Assembly: GCF_051014685.1 (NCBI RefSeq)
Contig: NW_027478402.1
Location: forward strand, 930,001-994,000
Direction of reading: 5' to 3'
DNA length: 64,000 nucleotides
DNA from: Ptiloglossa arizonensis
Taxonomy: Eukaryota > Arthropoda > Insecta > Hymenoptera > Colletidae
Part shown: piece after piece, positions 25,701-39,309 of the stretch
Position numbering within the stretch: position 1 is the stretch's first letter
How the letters are laid out: the number at the start of each line of letters is the position of its first letter
Notes under the pieces: model-generated
What the model saw: only the letters and a program-made list of their open reading frames with translations
Databases searched by the model: none
What the model was told of the DNA's origin: nothing
Program-made: the position numbers and the translations under genes

Positions 25701-28700
25701 GAAGAAAGAAACGGAGAATCGGAGAAATAAATGGAGTAACGAAGAAATAGACCGAGAAACGGAGAAACGAAGGAAGAAACGGAGAAACCGACAAAGTAAC
25801 GGAGAAACGAACAAAGAAACGGAGAAACGAACAAAGAAACGGAGAAACGAACAAAGAAACGGAGAAACGGAGAAATAAATGGAGAAACGAAGAAATAAAC
25901 GGAGAAACGATGAAAGAAACGGAGAAACGAACAAAGAAACGGAGAAACGAACAAAGAAACGGAGAAACGAACAAAGAAACGGAGAAACGAAGAAACGAAC
26001 AAAGAAACGGAGAAACGAACAAAGAAACGGAGAAACGAACAAAGAAACGGAGAAACGAAGAAACGAACAAAGAAACGGAGAAACGAACAAAGAAACGGAG
26101 AAACGAAGAAAGAAACGGAGAAACGGAGAAATAAATGGAGAAACGGAGAAATAAATGGAGAAACGCAGAAATAAACGGAGAAACGAACAAAGAAACGGAG
26201 AAACGAACAAAGAAACGGAGAAACGAACAAAGAAACGGAGAAACGAACAAAGAAACGGAGAAACGAACAAAGAAATGGAGGAACGAAGAAAGAATCGGAG
26301 AAACGAAGAAAGAAACGGAGAAACGAAGAAAGAAACGGAGAAATGAAGATAGAAACGGAGAAACGAAGAAAGAAACGGAGAAACGAAGAAAGAAACAGAG
26401 AAACGAACAAAGAAACGGAGAAACGGAGAAATAAATGGAGAAACGAAGAAATAAACGGAGAAACGAAGAAAGAAGCGGAGAAACGAAGAACGAAACGGAG
26501 AAACGAACAAAGAAACGGAGAAATGAACAAAGAAACGGAGAAATGAACAAAGAAACGGAGAAACGGTGAAATAAATGGGGAAACGGAGAAATAAATGGAG
26601 AAACGAAGAAATAAACGGAGAAACGGAGAAATAAATGGAGAAACGGAGAAATAAATGGAGAAACGAAGAAATAAACGGAGAAACGAAGAAAGAAACGGAG
26701 AAACGAACAAAGAAACGGAGAAACGAACAAAGAAACGGAGAAACGAAGAAAGAAACGGAGAAACGAAGAAATAAACGGAGAAACGAAGAAAGAAACGGAG
26801 AAACGAAGAAATAAACGGAGAAACGAAGAAAGAAACGGAGAAACGAAGAACGAAACGGAGAAACGAACAAAGAAACGGAGAAATGAACAAAGAAACGGAG
26901 AAATGAAGAAAGAAACGGAGAAACGGAGAAATAAATGGAGAAACGAAGAAATAAACGGAGAAACGAAGAAAGAAACGGAGAAACGAACAAAGAAACGGAG
27001 AAACGAACAAAGAAACGGAGAAACGAAGTAACGAACAATGAAACGGAGAAACGAACAAAGAAACGGAGCAACGGAAAAATAAATGGAGAAACGAAGAAAT
27101 AAACAGAGAAACGAAGAAAGAAACGGAGAAACGAAGAAAGAAACGGAGAATCGAAGAAAGAAACAGAGAAACGAAGAAAGAAACGGAGAAACGGAGAAAT
27201 AAATGGAGAAACGGAGAAATAAATGGAGAAACGAAGAAATAAACGGAGAAACGAAGAAAGAAACGGAGAAACGAACAAAGAAACGGAGAAACGAACAAAG
27301 AAACGGAGAAACGAAGAAACGAACAAAGAAACGGAGAAACGAACAAAGAAACGGAGAAACGAAGAAAGAAACGGAGAAACGGAGAAATAAATGGAGAAAC
27401 GGAGAAATAAATGGAGAAACGAAGAAATAAACGGAGAAACGAAGAAAGAAACGGAGAAACGAAGAAAGAAACAGAGAAACGAAGAAAGAAACGGAGAATC
27501 GGAGAAATAAATGGAGAAACGAAGAAATAGACCGAGAAACGGAGAAACGAAGGAAGAAACGGAGAAACCGACAACGTAGCGGAGAAACGAACAAAGAAAC
27601 GGAGAACCGAACAAAGAAACGGAGAAACGAACAAAGAAACGGAGAAACGAACAAAGAAATGGAGGAACGAAGAAAGAATCGGAGAAACGAAGAAAGAAAC
27701 GGAGAAACGAAGAAAGAAACGGAGAAATGAAGAAAGAAACGGAGAAACGAAGAAAGAAACGGAGAAATGAAGAAAGAAACAGAGAAACGAAGAAAGAAAC
27801 GGAGAATCGGAGAAATAAATGGAGAAACGAAGAAATAGACCGAGAAACGGAGAAACGAAGGAAGAAACGGAGAAACCGACAAAGTAGCGGAGAAACGAAC
27901 AAAGAAACGGAGAACCGAACAAAGAAACGGAGAAACGAACAAAGAAACGGAGAATCGGAGAAATAAATGGAGAAACGAAGAAATAAACGGAGAAACGAAG
28001 AAAGAAACGGAGAAACGAACAAAGAAACGGAGAAACGAAGAAACGAACAAAGAAACGGAGAAACGAACAAAGAAATGGAGGAACGAAGAAAGAATCGTAG
28101 AAACGAAGAATGAAACAGAGAAACGAAGAAAGAAACGGAGAAATGAAGAAAGAAACGGAGAAACGAAGAAAGAAACGGAGAAACGAAGAAAGAGACAGAG
28201 AAACGAAGAAAGAAACGGAGAAACGAACAAAGAAACGGAGAAACGAAGAAAGAAACGGAGAAACGAACAAAGAAACGGAGAAACGAACAAAGAAACGGAG
28301 AAACGAACAAAGAAACGGAGAAACGAACAAAGAAATGGAGGAACGAAGAAAGAATCGGAGAAACGAAGAAAGAAACGGAGAAACGAAGGAAGAAACGGAG
28401 AAATGAAGAAATAAACGGAGAAACGAAGAAAGAAACGGAGAAACGAACAAAGAAACGGAGAGACGAACAAAGAAACGGAGAAACGAAGTAACGAACAATG
28501 AAACGGAGAAACGGCCAAATAAATGGAGAAACGAAGAAAGAAACGGAGAAACGGACAAAGAAACGGAGAAACGAACAAAGAAACGGAGAAACGAACAAAG
28601 AAACGGAGAAACGAAGAAAGTAACGGAGAATGGAACAAAGAAATAGAAAAACGAAGAAAGAAACGGAGAAACGGAGAAATAAATGGAGAAACGAAGAAAT

Positions 28701-28919
28701 AAACGGAGAAACGAAGAAAGAAACGGAGAAACGAAGAAAGAAACGGAGAAACGAACAAAGAAACGGAGTAACGAACAAAGAAACGGAGAAACGAAGAAAG
28801 AAATGGAGAAACGAAGAAAGAAACGGAGAAACGGAGAAATAAATGGAGAAACGAAGAAATAAACGGAGAAACGAAGAAAGAAACGGAGAAACGAACAAAG
28901 AAACGGAGAAACGAACAAA
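22721..28919 (+). repeat. Second-dialect mosaic region
   Basis: Monomers here carry GAAATAAATGG more often, with recurring GTAACGAACAATG (near 23,412, 25,168, 27,028, 28,487) and ATAGACCGAG (near 24,363, 25,746, 27,527, 27,836). Periodicity is irregular. The clearest internal repeat is a 1,636-bp offset between about 23,610-24,030 and 25,246-25,666, sharing AAGTGGAG (23,625 and 25,261) and GAGGCGAAC (23,760 and 25,396). The block around 28,050-28,919 recurs near 36,400-37,250. No gene or unique sequence is present. Confidence 0.8.
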
Positions 28920-30203
28920 GAAACGGAGAAACGAAGTAACGAACAATGAAACGGAGAAACGAACAAAGAAACGGAGCAACGGAAAAATAAATGGAGATAC
29001 GAGCAAAGAAACGGAGAAACGAAGAAAGAAACGGAGAAATAAATGGAGAAACGGAGAAATAAATGGAGAAACGAAGAAATAAACGGAGAAACGAAGAACG
29101 AAACGGAGAAACTTAGAAAGAAACTGAGAAACGAAGAAAGAAACGGAGAATCGGAGAAATAAATGGAGTAACGAAGAAATAGACCGAGAAACGGAGAAAC
29201 GAAGGAAGAAACGGAGAAACCGACAAAGTAACGGAGAAACGAACAAAGAAACGGAGAAACGAACAAAGAAACGGAGAAACGAACAAAGAAATGGAGAAAC
29301 GGAGAAATAAATGGAGAAACGAAGAAATAAACGGAGAAACGAAGAAAGAAACGGAGAAACGAACAAAGAAACGGAGAAACGAACAAAGAAACGGAGAAAC
29401 GAAGAAACGAACAAAGAAACGGAGAAACGAACAAAGAAACGGAGAAACGAAGAAAGAAACGGAGAAACGGAGAAACGAAGAAAGAAACGGAGAAATAAAT
29501 GGAGAAACGAAGAAATAAACGGAGAAAAGAAGAAAGAAACGGAGAAACGAACAAAGAAACGGAGAAACGAACAAAGAAACGGAGAAACGGACAAAGAAAC
29601 GGAGAAACGAACAAAGAAATGGAGGAACGAAGAAAGAATCGGAGAAACGAAGAAAGAAACGGAGAAACGAAGAAAGAAACGGAGAAATGAAGATAGAAAC
29701 GGAGAAACGAAGAAAGAAACGGAGAAACGAAGAAAGAAACAGAGAAACGAAGAAAGAAACAGAGAAACGAACAAAGAAACGGAGAAACGAAGAAAGAAAC
29801 GGAGAAACGGAGAAATAAATGGAGAAACGAAGAAATAAACGGAGAAACGAAGAAAGAAACGGAGAAACGTAGAACGAAACGGAGAAACGAACAAAGAAAC
29901 GGAGAAATGAACAAAGAAACGGAGAAATGAAGGAAGAAACGGAGAAACGGAGAAATAAATGGAGAAACGAAGAAATAAACGGAGAAACGAAGAAAGAAAC
30001 GGAGAAACGAACAAAGAAACGGAGAAACGAACAAAGAAACGGAGAAACGAAGTAACGAACAATGAAACGGAGAAACGAACAAAGAAACGGAGCAACGGAA
30101 AAATAAATGGAGAAACGAAGAAATAAACGGAGAAACGAAGAAAGAAACGGAGAAACGAAGAAAGAAACGGAGAATCGAAGAAAGAAACAGAGAAACGAAC
30201 AAA
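28920..30203 (+). repeat. 1,284-bp duplication, copy 1
   Basis: The copy begins near GAAGTAACGAACAATG (28,933) and includes GGAGATACGAGC (28,994) and the rare ACTTAGAAAG (29,111). All of these recur 1,284 bp later, at 30,217, 30,278 and 30,395. The first part also matches sequence near 37,250-37,600, so this block belongs to a wider family. Confidence 0.85.
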
Positions 30204-31480
30204 GAAACGGAGAAACGAAGTAACGAACAATGAAACGAAGAAACGAACAAAGAAACGGAGCAACGGAAAAATAAATGGAGATACGAGCAAAGAAACGGAG
30301 AAACGAAGAAAGAAACGGAGAAATAAATGGAGAAACGGAGAAATAAATGGAGAAACGAAGAAATAAACGGAGAAACGAAGAACGAAACGGAGAAACTTAG
30401 AAAGAAACTGAGAAACGAAGAAAGAAACGGAGAATCGGAGAAATAAATGGAGTAACGAAGAAATAGACCGAGAAACGGAGAAACGAAGGAAGAAACGGAG
30501 AAACCGACAAAGTAACGGAGAAACGAACAAAGAAACGGAGAAACGAACAAAGAAACGGGGAAACGAACAAAGAAATGGAGAAACGGAGAAATAAATGGAG
30601 AAACGAAGAAATAAACGGAGAAACGAAGAAAGAAACGGAGAAACGAACAAAGAAACGGAGAAACGAACAAAGAAACGGAGAAACGAAGAAACGAACAAAG
30701 AAACGGAGAAACGAACAAAGAAACGGAGAAACGAAGAAAGAAACGGAGAAACGGAGAAACGAAGAAAGAAACGGAGAAATAAATGGAGAAACGAAGAAAT
30801 AAACGGAGAAACGAAGAAAGAAACGGAGAAACGAACAAAGAAACGGAGAAACGAACAAAGAAACGGAGAAACGGACAAAGAAACGGAGAAACGAACAAAG
30901 AAATGGAGGAACGAAGAAAGAATCGGAGAAACGAAGAAAGAAACGGAGAAACGAAGAAAGAAACGGAGAAATGAAGATAGAAACGGAGAAACGAAGAAAG
31001 AAACGGAGAAACGAAGAAAGAAACAGAGAAACGAAGAAAGAAACAGAGAAACGAACAAAGAAACGGAGAAACGAAGAAAGAAACGGAGAAACGGAGAAAT
31101 AAATGGAGAAACGAAGAAATAAACGGAGAAACGAAGAAAGAAACGGCGAAACGAAGAACGAAACGGAGAAACGAACAAAGAAACGGAGAAATGAACAAAG
31201 AAACGGAGAAATGAAGGAAGAAACGGAGAAACGGAGAAATAAATGGAGAAACGAAGAAATAAACGGAGAAACGAAGAAAGAAACGGAGAAACGAACAAAG
31301 AAACGGAGAAACGAACAAAGAAACGGAGAAACGAAGTAACGAACAATGAAACGGAGAAACGAACAAAGAAACGGAGCAACGGAAAAATAAATGGAGAAAC
31401 GAAGAAATAAACGGAGAAACGAAGAAAGAAACGGAGAAACGAAGAAAGAAACGGAGAATCGAAGAAAGAAACAGAGAAAC
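30204..31480 (+). repeat. 1,284-bp duplication, copy 2
   Basis: This is a direct repeat of the preceding block with scattered substitutions: GAAACGGGG near 30,555 against GAAACGGAG, AAACGGCG near 31,145, and CGAAGAACG for CGTAGAACG near 31,153. Homology holds through the second GTAACGAACAATG near 31,337 and fades at about 31,480. Confidence 0.84.
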
Positions 31481-31504
31481 GAAGAAAGAAACGGAGAAAC
31501 GAAC

Positions 31505-33724
31505 AAAGAAACGGAGAAACGAAGAAAGAAACGGAGAAAAGGAGAAATAAGTGGAGAAACGGAGAAATAAATGGAGAAACGATGAAATAAACGGAGAAAC
31601 GAAGAAATAAACGGAGAAACGAAGAAAGAAACGGAGAAACGAACAAAGAAACGGAGAAACGAACAAAGAAACAGAGAAACGAAGAAACGAACAAAGAAAC
31701 GGAGAAACGAACAAAGAAACGGAGAAACGAAGAATGAAACGGAGAAACGGAGAAATAAATGGAGAAACGGAGAAATAAATGGAGAAACGAAGAAATAAAC
31801 GGAGAAACGAAGAACGAAATGGAGAAACGAACAAAGAAACGGAGAAATGAACAAAGAAACGGAGAAATGAACAAAGAAACGGAGAAACGGTGAAATAAAT
31901 GGGGAAACGATGAAATAAACGGAGAAACGAAGAAAGAAACGGCGAAACGAAGAAAGAAACGGAGAAACGAAGAAAGAAACTGAGAAACGAAGAAAGAAAC
32001 GGAGAATCGGAGAAATAAATGGAGAAACGAAGAAATAGAACGAGAAACGGAGAAACGAAGGAAGAAACGGAGAATCCGACAAAGTAACGGAGAAACGAAC
32101 AAAGAAACGGAGAAACGAACAAAGAAACGGAGAAACGAACAAAGAAACGGAGAAACGGAGAAATAAATGGAGAAACGAAGAAATAAACGGAGAAACGAAG
32201 AAAGAAACGGAGAAACGAACAAAGAAACGGAGAAACGAACAAAGAAACGGAGAAACGAAGAAACGAACAAAGAAACGGAGAAACGAACAAAGAAACGGAG
32301 TAACGAAGAAAGAAACGGAGAAACGGAGAAATAAATGGAGAAACGGAGAAATAAATGGAGACACGGAGAAATAAACGGAGAAACGAAGAAAGAAACGGAG
32401 AAACGAACAAAGAAACGGAGAAACGAACAAAGAAACGGAGAAACGAACAAAGAAACGGAGAAACGAACAAAGAAATGGAGGAACGAAGAAAGAATCGGAG
32501 AAACGAAGAAAGAAACGGAGAAACGAAGAAAGAAACGGAGAAATGAAGAAAGAAACGGAGAAACGAAGAAAGAAACGGAGAAACGAAGAAAGAAACAGAG
32601 AAACGAAGGAAGAAACAGAGAAACGAACAAAGAAACGGAGAAACGAAGAAAGAAACGGAGAAACGGAGAAATAAATGGAGAAACGAAGAAATAAACGGAG
32701 AAACGAAGAAAGAAACGGAGAAACGAAGAACGAAACGGAGAAACGAACAAAGAAACGGAGAAATGAAGAAAGAAACGGAGAAACGAAGAAAGAAACGGAG
32801 AAAAGGAGAAATAAGTGGAGAAACGGAGAAATAAATGGAGAAACGATGAAATAAACGGAGAAACGAAGAAAGAAACGGAGAAACGAAGAAAGAAACGGAG
32901 AAATGAAGAAAGAAACGGAGAAACGAAGAAAGAAACGGAGAAATGAAGAAAGAAACAGAGAAACGAAGAAAGAAACGGAGAATCGGAGAAATAAATGGAG
33001 AAACGAAGAAATAGACCGAGAAACGGAGAAACGAAGGAAGAAACGGAGAAACCGACAAAGTAACGGAGAAACGAACAAAGAAACGGAGAACCGAACAAAG
33101 AAACCGAGAAACGAACAAAGAAACGGAGAATCGGAGAAATAAACGGAGAAACGAACAAAGAAACGGAGAAACGAACAAAGAAACGGAGAAACGAACAAAG
33201 AAACGGAGAAACGAAGAAACGAACAAAGAGACGGAGAAACGAACAAAGAAACGGAGTAACGAAGAAAGAAACGGAGAAACGGAGAAATAAATGGAGAAAC
33301 GGAGAAATAAATGGAGAAACGAAGAAATAAACGGAGAAACGAAGAAAGAAACGGAGAAACGAACAAAGAAACGGAGAAACGAACAAAGAAACGGAGAAAC
33401 GAACAAAGAAACGGAGAAACGAACAAAGAAATGGAGGAACGAAGAAAGAATCGGAGAAACGAAGAAAGAAACGGAGAAACGAAGAAAGAAACGGAGAAAT
33501 GAAGAAAGAAACGGAGAAACGAAGAAAGAAACGGAGAAACGAAGAAAGAAACAGAGAAACGAAGGAAGAAACAGAGAAACGAACAAAGAAACGGAGAAAC
33601 GAAGAAAGAAACGGAGAAACGGAGAAATAAATGGAGAAACGAAGAAATAAACGGAGAAACGAAGAAAGAAACGGAGAAACGAAGAACGAAACGGAGAAAC
33701 GAACAAAGAAACGGAGAAATGAAG
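31505..33724 (+). repeat. 2,220-bp HOR, copy 1
   Basis: The block runs from the AAAAGGAGAAATAAGTGG region to the next occurrence of the same region. Its length is exactly 111 monomers. Rare variants (GGAGAATCCGAC near 32,072, GGAGACACGG near 32,360, AAACCGAG near 33,102) all recur 2,220 bp later. It contains an internal 956-bp-offset repeat (32,335 matches 33,291). Confidence 0.9.
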
Positions 33725-34240
33725 AAAGAAACGGAGAAACGAAGAAAGAAACGGAGAAAAGGAGAAATAAGTGGAGAAACGGAGAAATAAATGGAGAAAC
33801 GATGAAATAAGCGGAGAAACGAAGAAATAAACGGAGAAACGAAGAAAGAAACGGAGAAACGAACAAAGAAACGGAGAAACGAACAAAGAAACAGAGAAAC
33901 GAAGAAACGAACAAAGAAACGGAGAAACGAACAAAGAAACGGAGAAACGAAGAATGAAACGGAGAAACGGAGAAATAAATGGAGAAACGGAGAAATAAAT
34001 GGAGAAACGAAGAAATAAACGGAGAAACGAAGAACGAAATGGAGAAACGAACAAAGAAACGGAGAAATGAACAAAGAAACGGAGAAATGAACAAAGAAAC
34101 GGAGAAACGGTGAAATAAATGGGGAAACGATGAAATAAACGGAGAAACGAAGAAAGAAACGGCGAAACGAAGAAAGAAACGGAGAAACGAAGAAAGAAAC
34201 TGAGAAACGAAGAAAGAAACGGAGAATCGGAGAAATAAAT
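32335..34240 (+). repeat. 956-bp-offset repeat nested in the 2,220-bp HOR
   Basis: Sequence from about 32,280 to 32,860 recurs at 33,236-33,816, shifted by 956 bp, with small differences (GGAGACACGG near 32,360 is GGAGAAACG near 33,316). The second 2,220-bp copy carries the same nesting (34,555 and 35,511), and the pattern continues once more (35,123 and 36,079). The 956-bp step is therefore older than the 2,220-bp duplication. Confidence 0.82.
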
Positions 34241-35944
34241 GGAGAAACGAAGAAATAGAACGAGAAACGGAGAAACGAAGGAAGAAACGGAGAATCCGAC
34301 AAAGTAACGGAGAAACGAACAAAGAAACGGAGAAACGAACAAAGAAACGGAGAAACGAACAAAGAAACGGAGAAACGGAGAAATAAATGGAGAAACGAAG
34401 AAATAAACGGAGAAACGAAGAAAGAAACGGAGAAACGAACAAAGAAACGGAGAAACGAACAAAGAAACGGAGAAACGAAGAAACGAACAAAGAAACGGAG
34501 AAACGAACAAAGAAACGGAGTAACGAAGAAAGAAACGGAGAAACGGAGAAATAAATGGAGAAACGGAGAAATAAATGGAGACACGGAGAAATAAACGGAG
34601 AAACGAAGAAAGAAACGGAGAAACGAACAAAGAAACGGAGAAACGAACAAAGAAACGGAGAAACGAACAAAGAAACGGAGAAACGAACAAAGAAATGGAG
34701 GAACGAAGAAAGAATCGGAGAAACGAAGAAAGAAACGGAGAAACGAAGAAAGAAACGGAGAAATGAAGAAAGAAACGGAGAAACGAAGAAAGAAACGGAG
34801 AAACGAAGAAAGAAACAGAGAAACGAAGGAAGAAACAGAGAAACGAACAAAGAAACGGAGAAACGAAGAAAGAAACGGAGAAACGGAGAAATAAATGGAG
34901 AAACGAAGAAATAAACGGAGAAACGAAGAAAGAAACGGAGAAACGAAGAACGAAACGGAGAAACGAACAAAGAAACGGAGAAATGAAGAAAGAAACGGAG
35001 AAACGAAGAAAGAAACGGAGAAAAGGAGAAATAAGTGGAGAAACGGAGAAATAAATGGAGAAACGATGAAATAAACGGAGAAACGAAGAAAGAAACGGAG
35101 AAACGAAGAAAGAAACGGAGAAATGAAGAAAGAAACGGAGAAACGAAGAAAGAAACGGAGAAATGAAGAAAGAAACAGAGAAACGAAGAAAGAAACGGAG
35201 AATCGGAGAAATAAATGGAGAAACGAAGAAATAGACCGAGAAACGGAGAAACGAAGGAAGAAACGGAGAAACCGACAAAGTAACGGAGAAACGAACAAAG
35301 AAACGGAGAACCGAACAAAGAAACCGAGAAACGAACAAAGAAACGGAGAATCGGAGAAATAAACGGAGAAACGAACAAAGAAACGGAGAAACGAACAAAG
35401 AAACGGAGAAACGAACAAAGAAACGGAGAAACGAAGAAACGAACAAAGAGACGGAGAAACGAACAAAGAAACGGAGTAACGAAGAAAGAAACGGAGAAAC
35501 GGAGAAATAAATGGAGAAACGGAGAAATAAATGGAGAAACGAAGAAATAAACGGAGAAACGAAGAAAGAAACGGAGAAACGAACAAAGAAACGGAGAAAC
35601 GAACAAAGAAACGGAGAAACGAACAAAGAAACGGAGAAACGAACAAAGAAATGGAGGAACGAAGAAAGAATCGGAGAAACGAAGAAAGAAACGGAGAAAC
35701 GAAGAAAGAAACGGAGAAATGAAGAAAGAAACGGAGAAACGAAGAAAGAAACGGAGAAACGAAGAAAGAAACAGAGAAACGAAGGAAGAAACAGAGAAAC
35801 GAACAAAGCAACGGAGAAACGAAGAAAGAAACGGAGAAACGGAGAAATAAATGGAGAAACGAAGAAATAAACGGAGAAACGAAGAAAGAAACGGAGAAAC
35901 GAAGAACGAAACGGAGAAACGAACAAAGAAACGGAGAAATGAAG
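33725..35944 (+). repeat. 2,220-bp HOR, copy 2, nearly identical to copy 1
   Basis: Compared block by block with copy 1, I saw only two mismatches: G at 33,811 against A at 31,591, and C at 35,809 against A at 33,589. The match covers rare variants as well as common monomers, so the duplication or conversion is very recent. A collapse or duplication error in the assembly is the alternative. Confidence 0.9.
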
Positions 35945-36340
35945 AAAGAAACGGAGAAACGAAGAAAGAAACGGAGAAAAGGAGAAATAAGTGGAGAAAC
36001 GGAGAAATAAATGCAGAAACGATGAAATAAGCGGAGAAACGAAGAAAGAAACGGAGAAACGAAGAAAGAAACGGAGAAATGAAGAAAGAAACGGAGAAAC
36101 GAAGAAAGAAACGGAGAAATGAAGAAAGAAACAGAGAAACGAAGAAAGAAACGGAGAATCGGAGAAATAAATGGAGAAACGAAGAAATAGACCGAGAAAC
36201 GGAGAAACGAAGGAAGAAACGGAGAAACCGACAAAGTAACGGAGAAACGAACAAAGAAACGGAGAACCGAACAAAGAAACCGAGAAACGAACAAAGAAAC
36301 GGAGAATCGGAGAAATAAATGGAGAAACGAAGAAATAAAC
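35945..36340 (+). repeat. Partial third copy related to the 2,220-bp HOR
   Basis: It begins like the start of each 2,220-bp copy (AAAAGGAGAAATAAGTGG at about 35,976), with a private AAATGCAG near 36,010. It then switches to the section found at 35,123 (offset 956 bp), including the AAACCGAG monomer near 36,278. The switch marks a recombination joint. Confidence 0.72.
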
Positions 36341-37620
36341 GGAGAAACGAAGAAAGAAACGGAGAAACGAACAAAGAAACGGAGAAACGAAGAAACGAAC
36401 AAAGAAACGGAGAAACGAACAAAGAAATGGAGGAACGAAGAAAGAATCGGAGAAACGAAGAATGAAACAGAGAAACGAAGAAAGAAACGGAGAAATGAAG
36501 AAAGAAACGGAGAAACGAAGAAAGAAACGGAGAAACGAAGAAAGAAACAGAGAAACGAAGAAAGAAACGGAGAAACGAACAAAGAAACGGAGAAACGAAG
36601 AAAGAAACGGAGAAACGAACAAAGAAACGGAGAAACGAACAAAGAAACGGAGAAACGAACAAAGAAACGGAGAAACGAACAAAGAAATGGAGGAACGAAG
36701 AAAGAATCGGAGAAACGAAGAAAGAAACGGAGAAACGAAGAAAGAAACGGAGAAATGAAGAAATAAACGGAGAAACGAAGAAAGAAACGGAGAATGAACA
36801 AAGAAACGGAGAAACGAACAAAGAAACGGAGAAACGAAGTAACGAACAATGAAATGGAGAAACGGCCAAATAAATGGAGAAACGAAGAAAGAAACGGAGA
36901 AACGAACAAAGAAACGGAGAAACGAACAAAGAAACGGAGAAACGAACAAAGAAACGGAGAAACAAAGAAAGTAACGGAGAAAGGAACAAAGAAATGAAAA
37001 AACGAAGAAAGAAACGGAGAAACGGAGAAATAAATGGAGAAACGAAGAAAGAAACGGAGAAACGAAGAAAGAAACGGAGAAACGAACAAAGAAACGGAGT
37101 AACGAACAAAGAAACGGAGAAACGAAGAAAGAAATGGAGAAACGAAGAAAGAAACGGAGAAACGGAGAAATAAATGGAGAAACGAAGAAATAAACGGAGA
37201 AACGAAGAAAGAAACGGAGAAACGAACAAAGAAACGGAGAAACGAACAAAGAAACGGAGAAACGAAGTAACGAACAATGAAACGGAGAAACGAACAAAGA
37301 AACGGAGCAACGGAAAAATAAATGGAGAAACGAACAAAGAAACGGAGAAACGAAGAAAGAAACGGAGAAATAAATGGAGAAACGGAGAAATAAATGGAGA
37401 AACGAAGAAATAAACGGAGAAACGAAGAACGAAACGGAGAAACGAAGAAAGAAACTGGGAAACGAAGAAAGAAACGGAGAATCGGAGAAATAAATGGAGT
37501 AACGAAGAAATAGACCGAGAAACGGAGAAACGAAGGAAGAAACGGAGAAACCGACAAAGTAACGGAGAAACGAACAAAGAAACGGAGAAACGAACAAAGA
37601 AACGGAGAAACGAACAAAGA
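36341..37620 (+). repeat. Dispersed copy of the 28.0-29.3-kb block
   Basis: This segment matches about 28,000-29,300 at an offset of 8,331-8,352 bp: 28,110 matches 36,462, 28,843 matches 37,174, and the rare GGCCAAATAAATGG (28,511) recurs near 36,862. The small change in offset comes from indels between copies. The two copies are separated by the 1,284- and 2,220-bp amplifications, which therefore probably expanded between them. Confidence 0.76.
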
Positions 37621-39309
37621 AACGGAGAAACGGAGAAATAAATGGAGAAACGAAGAAATAAACGGGGAAACGAAGAAAGAAACGGAGAAACGAACAAAGA
37701 AACGGAGAAACGAACAAAGAAACGGAGAAACGAAGAAACGAACAAAGAAACGGAGAAACGAACAAAGAAACGGAGTAACGAAGAAAGAAACGGAGAAACG
37801 GAGAAATAAATGGAGAAACGGAGAAATAAATGGAGAAACGAAGGAAGAAACGGAGAAACCGACAAAGTAACGGAGAAACGAACAAAGAAACGGAGAAACG
37901 AACAAAGAAACGGAGAAACGAACAAAAAAACGGAGAAACGAACAAAGAAATGGAGGAACGAAGAAAGAATCGGAGAAACGAAGAAAGAAACGGAGAAACG
38001 AAGAAAGAAACGGAGAAATGAAGAAAGAAATGGAGAAACGAAGAAAGAAACGGAGAAACGAAGAAAGAAACAGAGAAACGAAGGAAGAAACAGAGAAACG
38101 AACAAAGAAATGGAGAAACGAAGAAAGAAACGGAGAAACGGAGAAATAAATGGAGAAACGAAGAAATAAACGGAAATACGAAGAAAGAAACGGAGAAACG
38201 AAGAACGAAACGGAGAACCGAACAAAGAAACGGAGAAATGAAGAAGGAAACGGAGAAATGAAGAAAGAAACGGAGAAACGGTGAAATAAATGGGGAAACG
38301 AAGAAATAAACGGAGAAACGAAGAAAGAAACGGAGAAACGAAGAACGAAACGGAGAAACGAACAAAGAAACGGAGAAATGAACAAAGAAACGGAGAAATG
38401 AAGAAAGAAACGGAGAAACGGTGAAATAAATGGGGAAACGAAGAAATAAACGGAGAAACGAACAAAGAAACGGAGAAACGAACTAAGAAACGGAGAATCG
38501 GAGAAATAAATGGAGAAACGAAGAAATAAACGGAGAAACGGAGAAATAAATGGAGAAACGATGAAATAAACGGAGAAACGAACAAAGAAACGGAGAAACG
38601 AACAAAGAAATGGAAAAAACGAAGAAAGAAACGGAGAAACGGAGAAATAAATGGAGAAACGAAGAAAGAAACGGAGAAACGAACAAAGAAACGGAGAAAC
38701 GAACAAAGAGACGGAGAAACGAAGAAAGAAACGGAGAAACGAAGAAAGAAACAGAGAAACGAAGAAAGAAACAGAGAAACGAACAAAGAAACGGAGAAAC
38801 GAAGAAAGAAACGGAGAAACGGAGAAATAAATGGAGAAACGAAGAAATAAACGGAGAAACGAAGAAAGAAACGGAGAAACGAAGAACGAAACGGAGAAAC
38901 GAACATAGAAACGGAGAAATGAACAAAGAAACGGAGAAATGAAGAAAGAAACGGAGAAACGGTGAAATAAATGGGGAAACGAAGAAATAAACGGAGAAAC
39001 GAAGAAAGAAACGGAGAAACGAAGAAAGAAACTGAGAAACGAAGAAAGAAACGGAGAATCGGAGAAATAAATGGAGAAACGAAGAAATAGACCGAGAAAC
39101 GGAGAAACGAAGGAAGAAACGTAGAAACCGACAAAGTAACGGAGAAACGAACAAAGAAACGGAGAAACGAACAAAGAAACGGAGAAACGAACAAAGAAAC
39201 GGAGAATCGGAGAAATAAATGGAGAAACGAAGAAATAAACGGAGAAACGGAGAAATAAATGGAGAAACGATGAAATAAACGGAGAAACGAACAAAGAAAC
39301 GGAGAAACG
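37621..39309 (+). repeat. Mosaic second-dialect segment
   Basis: The segment from about 37,640 to 38,170 resembles 33,120-33,650 of the 2,220-bp HOR with an inserted ACCGAC-type block (near 37,858). Local repeats include GAAACGGTGAAATAAATGGGG at about 38,277, 38,397 and 38,957. ATAGACCGAG recurs near 39,086. No regular HOR is clear and no gene is present. Confidence 0.7.
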
